Below are positions 1-11,895 of a stretch of DNA of 64,000 nt, one piece after another (position 1 is the stretch's first letter; each line of letters opens with the position of its first letter). Source of the stretch: Cladobotryum mycophilum (lineage: Eukaryota > Ascomycota > Sordariomycetes > Hypocreales > Hypocreaceae); the NCBI GenBank assembly GCA_036429605.1, contig CM071590.1, positions 1,612,001-1,676,000 of the forward strand, written 5' to 3'. The notes under the pieces are model-generated. The model was not told the DNA's origin, did no database searches, and saw nothing but the letters and a program-made list of their open reading frames with translations. Made by a program: the position numbers and the translations under genes.

Positions 1-28
1 AGTTTGAGGGCCGCCTCGTTTGTATCCT

Positions 29-58
29 TTAATATGCCCCGAGTTTCGAGGATCGACA

Positions 59-90
<32 letters not shown>

Positions 91-390
91 ACTCAGGCTC
101 ACGTCCAAAGATACAATGCCGCGTATACATGCAAAACTTCTTTACGTCTTCACGTCCTGGGTAATACGAAAAGCGTGCATAATCGCAGGAGCGGGAATGA
201 GCTCTGTAGGATCATAAGCGCCTTAGTCCCAGAAAACACGATCCTTGTTTTTGCAACTCTGTCCGCTGCCAACATCGTAACACTGCAGTTGTACGGTTCC
301 AATTGTCCCGGCGACGCCGCGTGGGTTACATGAGAGAAGAACAAGCTGGAATCCCGCCAAGAGAGAGTGCGAAATAGCAACGACTTGCAT
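29..390 (-). pseudogene. Possible decayed small cysteine-rich secreted protein
   Basis: On the minus strand an ORF runs from ATG at 390 to TAA at 223 (55 aa). Its N-terminus is hydrophobic (AISHSLLAGFQLVLLSC) and is followed by a Cys-containing part (QLQCYDVGSGQSCKNKD). Past the stop the same frame stays protein-like (GAYDPTELIPAPAIMHAF) down to about 145. One base out of frame, the text continues as DVKKFCMYTRHCIFG, an EP-repeat tail and a stop at 29. One in-frame stop plus one shift would therefore join a secreted Cys-rich protein of about 120 aa. I do not recognise the family. It could be a pseudogene, a misassembled gene, or chance. Confidence 0.25.
61..100. repeat. Hexanucleotide microsatellite (CTCAGG)n
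   Basis: About six imperfect copies of a CTCAGG unit, one with G to A change. Read on the minus strand it encodes the Glu-Pro repeat tail of the candidate ORF described at 29-390. Confidence 0.8.
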
Positions 391-1371
391 TTCTGGGAGG
401 AATACAGCACTATGATTTGTTGGACCCTCGTGAGGGGGATGATTGCTCGGTCAGCATATCAAGAATGAAAGGGTGTCGGTAGCTGAAATATGCGCCGCAC
501 AAGATATCTTGGCACGATAATCATCCCGTCTCAGCTCTAGCCATTAATTACTGCATGCGTCACCGAAGCAAGTGAATATGTAGATTTTTAGATCCACCGC
601 AGAGAGATGCGGATAGAACATGGAACTCCAGATATAATGGAGTTTATTCTTACTGCGACCTAGGAAGGGAATTAAGCACTAAACTGCTGAAAATGACACA
701 TAATTATGTATCATGTCTCAATCTGTGAGGTTTCTGTATATTTCCTTTCCAACGTGTCCGTCATTTTCCACCGTATTTGACCATGTCTCTTGCATTTCGC
801 AATGTATTTCACAATGTACTTCAATATCTACTCTTTTAAGAATGCACATTGTTCATCACCTACATGATACCTGATAATCAGCTCTGATCCGGTGTTTTTC
901 TCCCGCGTGGCTAAACAATCATAAGGTTAATGCCATGACTGCAAACTAGATCAAGTGCATCTTTAACCATCTCCCATCAGGCCGTAACTCAACCGTGATT
1001 TGAATAAAAGGATATCTACACGTTCTCAAGACACCATATTGATGCGAGCGAATGTCTTGAAAACAAAAGCAACATCACATTTTATCGACCCAGACTGCAC
1101 AGACTTGTATTGACACAAGGCTTCGTTAGGCTGTTGAAGCCTTGCTGAGGTAACAAATCATCACGTGACTTCCACCGCATCGTAGCCCCTCAGCGCTCGG
1201 ATAGCGTCCACACACGAAATTGAAAAATTCAAGCAAAGTGTGCATCGCTTCACCATCAGGAGTGCCACGCCAGAGCCCCATCATCATCATCCTCTGGCCT
1301 CCGAAGGCTATTGATATTTTCTCAAATCTCCTTATTCGGCTCCGATCGACCCGCAGAGGAGGTTGCCCAAC
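391..1371. other. Intergenic and eIF3a upstream region
   Basis: No supported gene. The sequence is moderately AT-rich up to about 1100 and then becomes the leader of the translation factor gene that starts at 1372. The 231-aa minus-strand ORF at 1126-1821 is antisense to that gene and is not believed. Confidence 0.6.
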
Positions 1372-4300
1372 ATGGTGCGTACAGCAGAGGCGGAAGCAAC
1401 TGGCCATCCTCACTTTTTTTTTTACCCCTCCCATCGATCTGAGATTTGTCCCTGGCACTAAAACCTTGTGCTTTGATACTGACTTGGAATATTTGTACAG
1501 CCTCCCCCGCCGCACCAAAAGCCCGAAAATGTCCTGAAGCGCGCCCAGGAGCTCATTGGCGTTAGGCAGGTCCCCGCGGCCTTGACCCTGCTCCATGACC
1601 ACATCACAAGCAAGCGCTCGAGGAGCGTCCCCATCGCCTCCCTCGAGCCGGTGATGGTCTTGTTGGTGGAACTTTCTGTCGAGCAAAAGAAGGGAAAGCT
1701 GGTCAAGGATGCCCTTTATATGTATAAGAATATTGCTCAAAACACAAACATCGGAACCATTGAGGTGGGTTGTTATTCTTCTCCCAAGCGATGTCATCTC
1801 AGACAACTGACCCGCCCCCATAGCTAGTCTTGAAGAAGTTTATCGAGCTCGCCGTCGAAAAGGTTACTGCTGCCCAGCTTAAGGCAGATGAGGTTCAGTC
1901 CGGTATCGAAGCCACGGCTGGCACCACTGGTGTTGATGACCTGGAAGCCACTGAGACTCCCGAGTCCATCCTCCTCGCCACCGTCTCCGGTGAACAGTCT
2001 CGTGATCGAACCGACCGCGCCATCGTTACTCCATGGCTCAAGTTCCTTTGGGAGGCATACCGAACCGTCCTCGATATCCTCCGTAACAATGCTCGTCTGG
2101 AAATCCTTTACCAGAGCACCGCCATGCAGGCGTTCGAGTTCTGTCTCAAGTACACACGAAAGACTGAGTTCCGAAGACTCTGCGAGCTCCTCCGAAACCA
2201 TGTCCAGACTGCTGCCAAATACTCATCTCAGATGCACGCCATTAACTTGAGCGACCCAGATACCCTGCAGCGCCACCTTGAGACTCGTTTCCAGCAACTC
2301 AATGTTGCTGTCGAGTTGGAACTCTGGCAGGAGGCTTTCCGCAGCGTCGAAGATATCCACACCCTGCTCAGCTTGAGCAAGCGACCTCCCAAGAACATCA
2401 TGATGGCCAACTACTACGAGAAGCTTACCAGAATCTTCCTTGTTGGAGAAAACTACCTCTTCCATGCTGCTTCTTGGTCTAGATACTACTCCCTGCTGAG
2501 CCACTCCGCCGCTCTGCTGGCCACAAGCCAGGGCAAGAAGTCCGATAACCCCCGCGTCCGAGGCTGATCTTCAGAGAGCGGCTTCGTTCGTCCTCTTGTC
2601 TGCCCTTGCCATCCCCGTCATCAGCACCTCCAGATCTCGCGGTGCCATGGTTGACTTTGACGAAGCCAGGAAGAACAAGAACTCCCGGCTGACTCTCCTC
2701 TTGGGAATGGGCCAGTCACCAACCCGTGCCAGGCTGTTCCGTGATGCTCTGTCCAAGTCCCTTCTTCAGCGCGCTCGTCCTGAAATTCGGGATCTCTACA
2801 ACATCCTCGAGGTTGACTTCCACCCCTTGTCAATTTGCCAAAAGATCTCCCCCATTTTGACAAAGATCAGCGAGGATGCTGAGATGGAGCGATACATTGT
2901 TCCTCTCCAGCAGGTTATTCTTACAAGGCTGTTCCAGCAGCTGTCTCAAGTTTATGAGACTGTTGATCTGAACTTTGTCGAGAGCCTTGCTCAGTTCCCC
3001 GAGCCTTATCAGGTTACTCGTGGAACCATTGAGAAGTTCATCATGAACGGAAACAAGAAGGGTGACCTCTCCATCCGTATGGATCACGCCACTGGCGTTC
3101 TTAGCTTTGACAACGACGTCTTCTCCTCGGCCAAGGCAGGACACGGCGGCTCCTCTGCGGGCTCTGCTGAGGCGGAAGGTGGCAGCGTCCAGCGCCTGCA
3201 GAGCACACCATCTGAAATCGTCCGCTCTCAGCTTACTCGACTTGCCAAATCTCTCTTTGTTACCTGCCATTACATCGACCCCAACTTCAACAAGGACCGT
3301 GTGGCTGCCCGCGATGCCGCTCTCGCTCGTGCCAAGGCAGGAGCAGAGAAGGAACATCTCGATACCCTTGCCCGCAAGGAGATTATCCAGAAGCGCAAGG
3401 AAGAGGCATCAGAGATCCAGGCCAAGAAAGAAAAGGAGAATGCTCGTCAAAAGCGATTGAAGGAGCAGGCCCTGCAAGAAGCCGAGGACAAGCGATTGGC
3501 TGAAGAGCAACGAGAGCGTGATGCTAGACGTATGAAGGCCGAGCATGACCGAGTTCGCAAGGAGGAAATCAAGAAGCAGATTGCGGAACTCAAGATGAGC
3601 GACAAAACCCTTGACATTGACCTGGACGACTTGGACAACTTGGATAGCAACCGACTACGTGCCATGAAGTTAGCCCAGCTGGAAAGAGAAAAGAATGATG
3701 TCAACGAGAAACTGCGCGTCACTGGCAAGCGTTTGGATCACTTGGAACGAGCCTACCGCCAGGAGGAATCCAAGAAATTAACTGATGACTACGCCAAGCA
3801 GACTGAGCTGGACCGCGACATTTACGAAAAGCTCAAGACTCAGACACTTAAGGAGTCTGAGGAAAAGCACAAGGAGAGTGTAGAACTCAAGCACCGTCTC
3901 AGCCGCCTGGTCTCTCAGTATGAATCATTCAGATCCTCGCTCCACGAGAGACGTCGTGACGAGTTTGAGAAGCGCCGCAGAGATGCCGAGCGTGAACTGG
4001 AGAAGCAGATTGCCACTCGCAAGAAGGAATACCGTGACCGTAAGCTCAGGGAGAAGAGGGAACGCGAGGAGAGGGAGAGAGTACTTCTCGAGCAGGAGGA
4101 GCAAGCTGCTCGTGAGAAGGAAGAGCAGCGTATCCGTGATGAGGCCAGAAAGGCCGAGATGGCTAAGCTCAAGGAGCAGCGCGAGAAGGAGCGCCAAGAA
4201 ATGTTGGAGAAGGCTGCACTACAGCAGCGACGTGAGGAAGAAGCCCTCGCTCGTCGCAAGGCCGAGAGGGAGAAGCCTGCCAGAGGCTTTGGAGAAAGCG

Positions 4301-4836
4301 ATCGGCCAGCCGTCAGAGAAACTAAGGAGACTGAACGGCCAGCCAGAGGATTTGGCGAGGCCAGCTCCGAAGTTCGCAGACCGCCTGTCATTGGATCCGG
4401 CAGCTGGCGTGAGAGAGAAGCCGCAAAGAAAGCAGCAGAGGCTGAGGGTGGCGCTCCCGCTCCTGCTTCTGCTCCTGCACCTGCTCCGGCTCCGGCTCCG
4501 GCTCCGGTCGCAGCCCCCGCGCGCACCAGAACTCCCGTGGAGCGTCCAGATTCGGGTGATCGCCCAGCTGGTGGTCCTCCTAAGCTGCAGCTCGCTGGCG
4601 GTAACAGGCCGAGCTGGAGAGACCGTGAGGCTGCAAAGCCTGCTACGGGTGGATCGGATGACGCGCCTCCAGTATCAAGGGCACCACCACCCCGTGGAGC
4701 ACCTCTGGAGCGCGGCGACTCAAAGCGTGGCGAGAACGGCAGGACAGAGTCTCCCACCGTTCCACCAAGTGAGAACTTACCGCCATCTCGAACCGCTGGC
4801 AAGTGGGTTCCTCCTCATCTGAGAAATAAGTCATGA
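1372..4836 (+). CDS. TIF32: Eukaryotic translation initiation factor 3 subunit A (eIF3a)
   Basis: This is the largest scaffold subunit of eIF3, which joins the 40S ribosome, mRNA and the other eIFs in the cytoplasm. The conserved N-terminus PPPPHQKPENVLKRAQELIG begins at 1501 directly after an acceptor. The only usable ATG is 1372-1374, followed at once by a donor (GTGCGT), so exon 1 is just the start codon. A second intron is 1765-1823. The PCI region lies around residues 340-500 (LYNILEVDFHPLSICQKISPI). A long Glu/Arg/Lys coiled coil covers about 580-900, then an Ala-Pro tract, two SWRxREAAK-type repeats and a KWVPPHLRNKS end. The frame changes at the C5 run 2549-2553. One base fewer (or two more) restores continuity, giving about 1092 aa, normal for the family. 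An assembly error is likelier than inactivation of an essential gene. Confidence 0.95.
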
Positions 4837-6334
4837 GTGATGTGAGAGCGTGGATTGTCCTGGCTACAATTTTGCACTGGCGTTTTGGGAAAGGAGAAGG
4901 ATGGTTTGCACTGGATGTACTCTAGAGCTCAGCATAATCCGCCGTCCTCTTGAGGTACGAGCACACCAGACTGAAAGAAAAAGCATGATGTTATGTTAAT
5001 ACTTGATGGTTTACTCACTGCCTTGTCATCTATGATGAACTGGTTAGCAAGGCGCATGTGACTCTGTGATATGATTGATGTAAAAGAGCAGTTGATGTTT
5101 TAGCTGGAATAACATGCTGCTACCACGTGAGTTATGCATGGAACGGCAAACCCAATGTATTCATGTGATGGGAAGCTCGAAACTAATTCTGCAAGTCATG
5201 ATCCCTAGTACATAATTCAGTTATATGACGAAAGTGTACGCTCACCTCCCCTAATACTACCACGGATCTATGAAGGTAAACTTTTGTCGCCCCATTGTAT
5301 ATACCGAAATAGCAATTTGCAGTTCATCAAGCAGTTGCTAAATAGCCAATGGATTTGAATTACCTTGTGTCCTATGCAAGTCATACCACGATCTAAATGA
5401 GTATCCAAAGAGTCATGCCACACGATGTGACTCAATAATTGCGTCGTCTAATGGCCAATATCAGTGTAAAAAGATGGACACAAGCACAAGGTGCGGGACG
5501 GAACAGCCTTGTAATACCGCCTCATGTTTGCCTCGGTGGTTTCAAGTCGTTACTACCGAAGGTGTCCGGGTCTAAGGTTAAGAACAAAGACTATCCAGCT
5601 GTGTCTTTGCCGTTTCCGGCGCGGGATGCGTTAGGAGGTGGCCCACGCCGCGGATGAGGTTCGTGGGGGAAGCATAGGATAGTGCTGATTGGCGACGCTT
5701 TTTAGGGTTCCTTTTGGGGAGACGGAAGTGTAAGACGGTGAGGGGAAGTTGATGATGGATAGTTTCTTGGATTTTGGGGGTTTGGTGGGTGATGTAGCCA
5801 AGCCATGTTGACAGCTGAGTTGGGCTTGTCACTCTCTGACAGCTTGAAGGATAGCTGAGTAGGTACGCCCTTTAGGTTGAGGGGAAAGCGCTCAAGCGGG
5901 AGGGAATACGAAAATCGGGGTGGAACGATAGTGTGTGACAGGCTTTTACTATCTATGGGGAGGGTTCCATTGATTGATTACTCTCAGGCTGGTTGATGAC
6001 GCCGCATGAAATTTCCGTGATGAAGCGGCGGTGGATCAGATTCCTTTGGCACAGACCCCTATCTATCTAGTATCTACTCACATTCCTCGGGAGAATTATA
6101 TCGAACTCGGGACTTGCGGGCAAAAAACAGAGTCTATCGGAGGGGCAGAGTGGGGGGGGATGTTAGATATACTAAAGATCCGAACGTCGTATTTCATCGA
6201 CCAGGACAAGGTGAGTAAGGGGGGATCGAGAAGAATGGGGGGCCATTACTACAGATTCGTTTGTTTGAAGAGGGGGCAGCACGTGGCCAATGCTTGCACA
6301 CAGATATAGCAGACGATGGTTGATAATATGATAT

Positions 6335-6355
6335 CACACACACACACACACACAC
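6335..6355. repeat. (CA)n microsatellite
   Basis: About ten CA dinucleotides followed by a short A run. Confidence 0.9.
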
Positions 6356-7290
6356 AAAAAAAGCGCCATGAACTAATAACGTGTCTTGGAAACAGGAGAG
6401 GAAGATTTCAGGATGTACGATTTGTGGTGGGATGTAACCCTGTGGATGGACGCCCACGAGGGTTACAGAGAGTACCTTAGGCTACTCACCTACCTAGGCA
6501 ACTTGTAGATGGGATCGTCGAAAACAAAGGAACCAATACTTTTACACCGCGAGATTCCGGAGGTTTTGTCTCATCATTCGGCCGAGGCGGAAGATGCATA
6601 AACGAACGGCAAGGAGTTCATGAACCTATTGGGGGCTGAAGGAAAGGGACATGTTCTAGTTGCACACAAAAACACATAGTCTGATGTCTGTTTTGTTTTT
6701 ACACTTAGTTTTGCTCTTACTTCTTTTTGTGCGCGCGTAGTAAATACGGGGTAGTAAATATTACACTCTCATCGTTCTTAATACGATGGATATAGTACTC
6801 TGTCCTGCAGGGTGGGTAACACTGCTCGAGGTCCGAACAAGGGGGAGGAGTCCAGAAAAAAACGCCCGTGCAAAGTGCAGGAAAAATTCAATAGTTCAGG
6901 TGAGCGAGCAAGCAAGCGATGGGCAGTGAAGATGTGATGGGAGTGCCAATCCGGATGTGTCGGCAAAGGAAAAGAGAGGCCGAGCTGCAGCAGTCAAAGT
7001 GAAATTACCGCGGCAGTCCTTGTTTCTTTTTAGATCTTGCTGTAGCTCAATCGCGCCAGGTTGCAGATACGGAAGCGGGCTGGATAGAGAGAGAGAGAGA
7101 TTTGGTCAAGTTTTCTTGGCTGAAGAGGCGTCGAGATGGAGCGGTAAGGGCAACGGCTAAAAAGGAAACGGCTTTTCTCTCTTGAGGTGCGGTGCCTGAG
7201 AGGGGAATAGGCTTAAAACAAAGATCAAGGCAACATCCTTGGAGAGGGCATTGGGTAGAGAGCGGGTTGGGGGCCAAGATTGGATCAGGT

Positions 7291-7317
7291 TCTGTGTCTG
7301 TGTCTGTGTCTGTGTCT
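7291..7317. repeat. (TCTGTG)n microsatellite
   Basis: Four and a half perfect copies of a TCTGTG unit. Confidence 0.9.
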
Positions 7318-9407
7318 CCCGGCTTCTCGAGGCCCGCTTCGAGGAAAAGCGTGTAAGCGGCTGAGAGAGGGCTGAGATGCTAATGCTGGCTGAGGGGTTT
7401 GACAAGCCCGGACCCTGTAATTTAATGTGCGTGTAAGAAGCGTGTAAGAGGAGAAAGATGCATTCATGGATGGGATGGAAGAGAGAAGAAGTTCTGATGG
7501 ATTACTTGTATTGGTAATGATGACCTTGGCTTGCATGCATGTAACCATATTCAACTTGTATGTAGGTCAAAGAATGCAAAGGATGCTTGCTACGACTACT
7601 ACCTACTTGTACATTACATACACGAGGGGAAAAAAACAAAGACAACATGGTTATGGATCCCCTTCCTTGCATACAAATATTGATCTTGGCAATCCGGGAA
7701 CACTCCCGCGCGCGATGGGCCCGAAGCCTAGACCAACGAGACTCGAAGCCCAACAGAAAGAGATGGAAGAGATAAAAAAAAAAATTAATAGCTCGGCAGA
7801 TCAAGAGGGAGATAAAAAAACACAAAACAGACAAGATTTCCCAGACTGGAAGTTGGTTAAGCGAAAATGGGAAGGGGGGAAGGCGTGGGAGCGTGGGAGC
7901 GTAACCTGAAGCAGTGGCGTTGCGGGGAGCTGAGATTAAAACAGACCAGGGGGAGGGGAAGAAGAGGACGAAGAAGAAGAAGAGGATGATGAAAGCCCGA
8001 TGACAAAGATGATTTACCAAATACCTCATCAGGGAAAAAGAGAAAAGGCTCCATACATGGTAGGATTCGATGCAGATAACCGGACTCTCTTCATGTTCCG
8101 GTACAGGGATGGAGGCGACGGGAAAGCAAGCCCTGATATCTATTCATCTCGTAACATGATTTGGATAGATAGATATTAGTATCTGTCTACTACAAGTGCT
8201 GCTAGTATGTAGATGTAAGCGGCCGATCATTTATGCCTATCGCGGAACTTGTAGAAATCCTGTAGACTATGCCTCATTTCAACTTTACTGCTACGTACTC
8301 TCTCTGTCTCTCTCTGTCTCTGTCTCTCTCCGTGACTTTCTTTTTCTCTCCGCCCATTTCTTCCATCGAAGCCGTCGGTCCCAAGTTCGAGACAAGGGGG
8401 TAGCCGCGCCAAGTCCGTGAGCCCATGGGTTTTTGACCGGCTTTCTATTATTAGTAGTGATTGATCGAGGTGGCTTTTTTTCTTTCTCTCTTTCTTCTTC
8501 CCTTTCTTGCCTGGCATTTAGTTGTAGGCAGGCAGACATACAGGCAGACATACAGGGCAACCCCTGGTTTTGCATTGGCGTTGAATTACACACACACACT
8601 CATGCATGCGAGCATGGCAACCTTGAAGACAAGGCAACGAAATGAAGAAAAAGGTCCTGCATATGTCACAGCGGTTTTTGTGAAATGACCTACCCTGTGA
8701 TGACGACGCTTCTTAAAAGCAAGGGATGTATAACACACAAAAAAACAGAGTTTTGAATCGTGCGGGCGATGACTCGACCGAGATTAGATCAAGTCATCCG
8801 GAAATTTAAATGACGGGAAGGGAAAAAAAAAGTGGCATGTCTGACTGAAGATGGAAGATGGGTTGATTGATCCCTTTGAGATGTTATGGCATGACATGAT
8901 GGAAGTGAGATGAGTTGTCATTCTTTTCTCATGTCCACACACACTCTCTCTATCTTTCTCTCTCTCTCTCACGCATGTTCCCCATTCATGCATATAATTA
9001 CTATTCACCCATAGACGCAGTCTGTTTGCTCGCTCACTTACAGCCAGAATATCAACGACCCTTGCTCACCTGCATATGCATCCCTGATTGGCTCGCCCCC
9101 ATCCCCGGCCCCTTTCAGTGCTACCCTGATTGCCGCCGCCGCAGCGGTTGCTTTCCTGCAAGTCCATGGAAGTGGCGCTCTAGATGCCCTGCATTATTGA
9201 TCGCTTCCCTCTCTTCCTCTCTCCGACTCTCCCTGACGCTCCTCACGCTCTTTCGTTCTGACCCGTCCTTCTTCCCCAAAGTTGCACGGGCATCTCTTTG
9301 CTCGCCTATGCGTGCCTTTTGGTTCGTTTAGAAAGTGAGACGAAACGCGCCAAAATAGACGACTCCTACCTCTCGGGGGCGTGCGCGCACTGACGATTCC
9401 GCCGCGG

Positions 9408-9431
9408 TCTCTCTCTCTCTCTCTCTCTCTC
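9408..9431. repeat. (CT)n tract
   Basis: Pure CT dinucleotide run of about 24 bases, within a CT-rich region. Confidence 0.9.
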
Positions 9432-10415
9432 GTGATAGCTGGGCTGTTGAATCCGAGCCGGATCCAATGATTAGTTTGTAGAATCCATCTACCTTTTTTT
9501 GGGGGCGGCCAAGACGGGACAAGAAAAGCCTCTTTCCCCCCACGTGTGACACAATTCGAGGGGGCATGGATATTTGAATGAATAAATGACCCAATGTGGG
9601 TAATATAGTATAACAAGAAAGTCTTTCTGCCTAAACGTGAGGAATTGGCATCAACATTCTTTGTTTGGTGGGAATTCTTCTTCACTATGGAGAATGGATA
9701 ATCAAAATTGCATGCATAGAATGAATGGTCTAGACACTCTCTCCCCCTCCCCTCCCCTTCAAAAAAAAAAAATGACATGCCATATTAGAGGATTGTCATG
9801 GACAAGTTAGTAGGTATGTACGTATGGCATGTATGATTGAATACGATAAACATGCGTTTACCCTTATTGACCTTCCCCCTTGCTTCAGAGCTGAAAAGCA
9901 ATTGGTATAAGCTTCACGATATTTTACGTAGGCAAAAGGCCTAAAATAGGAAGAGGAGGAGGAGGGGGAGCGGGTACAGACGCGTGCAGGCCGGGAATAG
10001 AGGAAGCCGAAGTCTGAAGCGGAGAGAGAGAGAGAGAGAGCAGACGGGAAAAAAAAAGGTCTCAGAAGGTCCAGAACCCAGTCGGAAACGACCGAGTGCT
10101 AGTATCTTGGCTTGCTGCCGCTGAGAGGAGGGAGGGAGAGACTGAGAGTGTGAGTTATGGTTGTTTTTTGCTTATTCCTTGTACGGCTTGGAGTCTCTCC
10201 TCCCCCTTCGACTAATGCAGGTCCTTTTTTTGGGTGTCAAGGGGCCGATTGCCTGGCTTGGCTGTGGCTTGGCTGTGCTGGCTTGCTGGCCGTGCTGAAG
10301 ATGGGCGGTGCGATGCGTGTTAACCGCTTTGAAGGCTGCCCTGCTATTGTGCCTCCCCCTGCATGCCCGGGGGGGGTTTTGTTTGTTGTGCTATTCGATA
10401 TGTTTTTGTTTTTTG

Positions 10416-10418
<3 letters not shown>

Positions 10419-10449
<31 letters not shown>
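10419..10449. repeat. (GT)n microsatellite
   Basis: Pure TG/GT run of about 31 bases after a T-rich stretch. Confidence 0.9.
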
Positions 10450-10450
<1 letters not shown>

Positions 10451-10834
10451 CTCTCGTATGCGCCACCAAATGTATTGTATTGTATGTATGTCTCTGAAGA
10501 GGGAAACATCATGGGCGCTTGTTTTTTTTTGGTCTTCCTGCCTCATACCTATCAACAAGGCTGGTACGTACCATTCAAACCAAACAAACAAATAAGAATG
10601 AATCCAAGTGACTTGCAACAGGCGGCTATCGGAGATTTCTTTTGGGGCGGTTCTTTTGTACGCTGTAGTACGGACGGAGTTCAAGCAAGTATACTTCTTT
10701 CTAGCGGTAGTGAAATTGTTTTGTATCAGTTGTAACTATTAGTGGACTTTTTGTTGGGGGAGTTGAATTTGTCCGTTGCTACTTCCGTACGTACAAACAA
10801 AACAGCCCATCGCCATTCCGAGTTGAGACAACAA

Positions 10835-10837
<3 letters not shown>

Positions 10838-10871
<34 letters not shown>
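10838..10871. repeat. (CT)n tract
   Basis: Pure CT run of about 34 bases, the longest dinucleotide tract in this intergenic region. Confidence 0.9.
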
Positions 10872-10873
<2 letters not shown>

Positions 10874-11105
10874 GCAAACCACTTCCCGCTGTCTTTTTGA
10901 TTACTGCTCGTTACTATGACATGATATTTACTCGAATGTCTCCAAGATGGCTGCCTTGGAATCAAAACAGAAATCAATCCATGTAACCAAAGACCAGGTC
11001 CTCGCGTGTGTCGAGGTGGTATTATCGACAATCCAAGACCCCCGTCGGCTATCCCACATCCACTTCCACATCCACACACCCCAGCACAGCTCCAGGTTCC
11101 GCAAA

Positions 11106-11107
<2 letters not shown>

Positions 11108-11132
<25 letters not shown>
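11108..11132. repeat. (TCG)n trinucleotide repeat
   Basis: About eight perfect TCG units followed by diverged GTTGTCGTTG copies. It lies about 770 bases upstream of the WSC gene. Confidence 0.9.
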
Positions 11133-11138
<6 letters not shown>

Positions 11139-11714
11139 TGCTGTCGTTGCTGTCGCAGTCACAGTCAAAGTCGCAGCCCCAGCTCAACCCCATTCGGGGG
11201 TCCGTGAGACCCCCTGGTCAGCGAGTCCTCTCTTGCATCCATCCATTTGCCGCCGCGGCTGCTTTTTTCACTGGCGCTGACTTTTTCTTTCTTTCTTTGG
11301 TCTGAAAGATGGAGCCCACCTCTAAAAAGAGAAACCCGACGCTATGCCACATCTTGCCCTTGCCTGCGAGAGGGACAAGACAAGAACGACGCGAAAATGG
11401 GAAAGCGGCTGGACGGACCTTCGGCATCAGGTTCGTCAGGTCGGCATGGCACGCACACACAACTGAGGATGTGGGAACGGTGTGGCGCCTGTCCTATTTT
11501 TTCTCCCTCCCCCTTCAGCAAGATCAGATCGGGTTTGAGAGCGTGTTGAATCCCTGTCTAGGACAATTGGATGGATGGTTGAGCCTGCATTTGCTACAGT
11601 GCCGCCGCGCATGTCCGTCATCCAAGACGGTCTCGAAGCTCTTCTCCATCTAGGTACTACCACTACCAGTACTACTTGTACGGAGTACACTACAGGTTGT
11701 TCTCTCATCATGAG

Positions 11715-11721
11715 TATATAA
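11715..11721 (+). promoter_or_regulatory. TATA box candidate of the WSC-protein gene
   Basis: TATATAA stands 175 bases before the ATG at 11896. It is followed by a CT-rich leader (about 11740-11890), the usual arrangement of strongly expressed fungal genes. Assignment is by position and motif only. Confidence 0.45.
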
Positions 11722-11895
11722 CTCTCCGGGTCCTCGCCATCAACTACCACTCCTTTCTTCATCCTCCTCCTCATCATCAACAAGGTTGTCTCTGCTTCCT
11801 CACCAACAGGGCAAAGCAACTAACAACAACCTTTCCCAATCTCCCTTTCTCTCTCTTCCTCTTATAGTTCTTTCCCTTTCCGTTCCCTCGCCATC

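Larger units (their letters stand above)
4837..11895. other. 7-kb gene-free, microsatellite-rich region
   Basis: After the eIF3a stop I find no ORF with family resemblance, Cys pattern or plausible splice chain on either strand. The listed long frames are products of simple repeats. The stretch holds many dinucleotide and hexanucleotide tracts (CA, GA, CT, GT, CTGTGT, CGT), G8 runs near 6152 and 10369, and CT-rich blocks. The last 200 bases are the promoter and leader of the WSC-protein gene. A long, spacer-like promoter or unrecognised non-coding transcripts are possible. Confidence 0.5.

Noticed and set aside
1126..1821. 231-aa minus-strand ORF
   Set aside because: It lies antisense to the conserved first exons of eIF3a and shows no domain.
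3915..4802. 295- and 300-aa ORFs overlapping the end of eIF3a
   Set aside because: Shadows of the coiled-coil and Ala-Pro coding sequence; the true frame has clear family identity.
7502..10735. Several 90-190-aa ORFs on both strands
   Set aside because: Their codons come from CT, GA, GT and CA tracts; no domain, no start context, no splice chain.
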